From contig NZ_AMQH01000005.1 of assembly GCF_000300195.1 (NCBI RefSeq), positions 298,729 to 362,728 of the forward strand: a stretch of 64,000 nt of DNA. Direction: 5' to 3'. Shown piece after piece: positions 63,397 to 64,000 of this stretch; position 1 is the first letter of the stretch; the number at the start of each line of letters is the position of its first letter. The notes below the pieces were generated by a model. It ran no database searches. It saw only the letters and a program-made list of their open reading frames with translations, and had not been told where the DNA came from. This DNA comes from Clostridium tunisiense TJ (GTDB lineage: Bacteria > Bacillota > Clostridia > Clostridiales > Clostridiaceae). Position numbers and translations under genes: made by a program.

Positions 63397-63540
63397 GAGG
63401 AAACTGCCTCGGCAACTGAAGAGGTTTCAGCTTCAACAGAGGAAATCACAGCTACGATGAATGACTTTACTCAATATGCTCAGGACTTACAAGAATTATC
63501 AGAGAAACTAGAACAAGAAATCAATAATTTTAAAATTTAA
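63397..63540 (+). pseudogene. Duplicated 3' fragment of the chemoreceptor gene
   Basis: Second copy of the last 48 codons, in the tandem repeat. It lacks a start, ribosome site and all upstream domains, so it cannot encode a receptor. Confidence 0.85.
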
Positions 63541-63580
63541 TAAAAATAACCATGAGACTTGTCTCATGGTTATTTTTATT
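63539..63580 (+). terminator. Terminator copy 2 in the tandem repeat
   Basis: Identical to the hairpin at 63266-63307, displaced by 273 bases. Confidence 0.88.
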
Positions 63581-63805
63581 AAATTAATGAAGGATATACA
63601 AACTTATCCTAGCGTATCAATATTTAAAATAATAAGGAATTCATAGGTATTTAAAGAAATCTATGAATAACATCTCGTAATATGGGTACAATGAGGAATG
63701 GGATAAAATATTGCTGATATAATAACACTTGTCGCTGAGAGGCGGCAAAGTAATTGTCCTGAACTTTGGAATAAATAATTAGTTTAAAAAAAACTTAATT
63801 AATTG

Positions 63806-63834
63806 TTGACAATAGTTTGGAATGATGATAAGAT
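63806..63834 (+). promoter_or_regulatory. rRNA operon promoter
   Basis: TTGACA (63806-63811), 17-bp spacer, TAAGAT (63829-63834), followed by a clostridial rRNA leader. Confidence 0.8.
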
Positions 63835-63840
63835 AGTGAA

Positions 63841-64000
63841 AGTCATCACTTAACAAGTTTAAAGTGATGAAGTGATAAAGTGGTCTTTGAAAATTAAACA
63901 GAGAAAAAGGTAAAACCAGTTAATTCCGAATCAGAAATGATTCTTAGTGAACGATAAGTTCACAAAATGACTTTAACAAGTCAGCGATAAATAGAGCATA
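63841..64000 (+). other. Pre-16S rRNA leader (16S gene beyond the window)
   Basis: CATCACTT (63844-63851)/AAGTGATG (63862-63869) hairpin, then the boxA-like TGGTCTTTGAAAA and AAACAGAG typical of clostridial rRNA leaders, running to the window edge. The 16S start (AGAGTTTGATC) is not reached. Confidence 0.82.

Larger units (their letters stand above)
63124..63668 (+). repeat. 273-bp tandem duplication of receptor 3' end and terminator
   Basis: Bases 63124-63396 recur, without visible mismatch, at 63397-63668. The unit contains the last 48 codons of the chemoreceptor, its stop codon, its terminator and about 90 bases beyond. The second copy is headless and untranslated. Perfect identity indicates a very recent event or an assembly artefact. 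Confidence 0.93.

Noticed and set aside
63124..63668. Tandem repeat as part of an insertion element or CRISPR array
   Set aside because: Only two copies of a 273-bp unit made of receptor and terminator sequence; no transposase, no terminal inverted repeats, no spacers.

Overview
The window looks like chromosome from a spore-forming Clostridium (Bacillota). It is strongly AT-rich, uses clear AGGAGG-type ribosome binding sites with frequent TTG/GTG starts, and carries clostridial spore-shell families (DUF3794, DUF4489), a gamma-SASP-like spore protein, guanine and SAM-I riboswitches in the Firmicutes style, and a clostridial pre-16S leader at its right edge. No prophage, insertion sequence, CRISPR array or tRNA was seen.

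Left part (1-12.5 kb): the end of a CbiMQO-type cobalt/nickel ECF importer faces a LarE-type sulfur transferase, a pairing that suggests nickel for the nickel-pincer cofactor. Then come a water-forming NADH oxidase, the gamma-SASP-like spore protein, a cupin, a guanine-riboswitch-controlled purine permease, MsrA, a small zinc-ribbon protein with a structured leader, a RecQ helicase and a small holin-like membrane protein.

12.8-22.3 kb: an ABC exporter (ATPase plus large FtsX-type permease) is followed by its probable response regulator and histidine kinase, then a two-domain rhodanese, a secreted polysaccharide deacetylase and a MATE exporter preceded by a structured leader.

22.4-33.3 kb: three DUF3794 proteins and one DUF4489 protein form a cysteine-rich spore coat/exosporium cluster. 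Next to it lies a soluble chemoreceptor fused to a complete family-5 solute-binding domain, a very unusual architecture. TldD/TldE follow.

33.6-40.6 kb: a MocR/PdxR-type regulator diverges from pdxST (vitamin B6). A four-gene metal-handling operon follows (two CobW-type GTPases, a UPF0718 permease and a TIGR03943 membrane partner).

41-49 kb: the most unusual locus. A 1638-residue protein combining an HD domain, helical repeats, a NadD-like nucleotidyltransferase, a GNAT-like segment and a phosphoribosyltransferase-like end is followed by a lactate-dehydrogenase-like protein, a 52-residue cysteine-rich protein and a flavodoxin-like reductase. No function is known to me for this set; NAD or nucleotide metabolism, repair or sensing is inferred.

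49-64 kb: two paralogous dCache chemoreceptors flank a zinc-ribbon protein, a secreted CAP-domain protein, a CaCA-type exchanger, a SAM-I-controlled metY-metA-hom operon, an unidentified pseudoknotted RNA with its own promoter and terminator, ferritin, and bioY under a BirA operator. The 3' end of the last chemoreceptor gene is tandemly duplicated (273 bp), and the window closes in the promoter and leader of an rRNA operon whose 16S gene lies beyond the edge.
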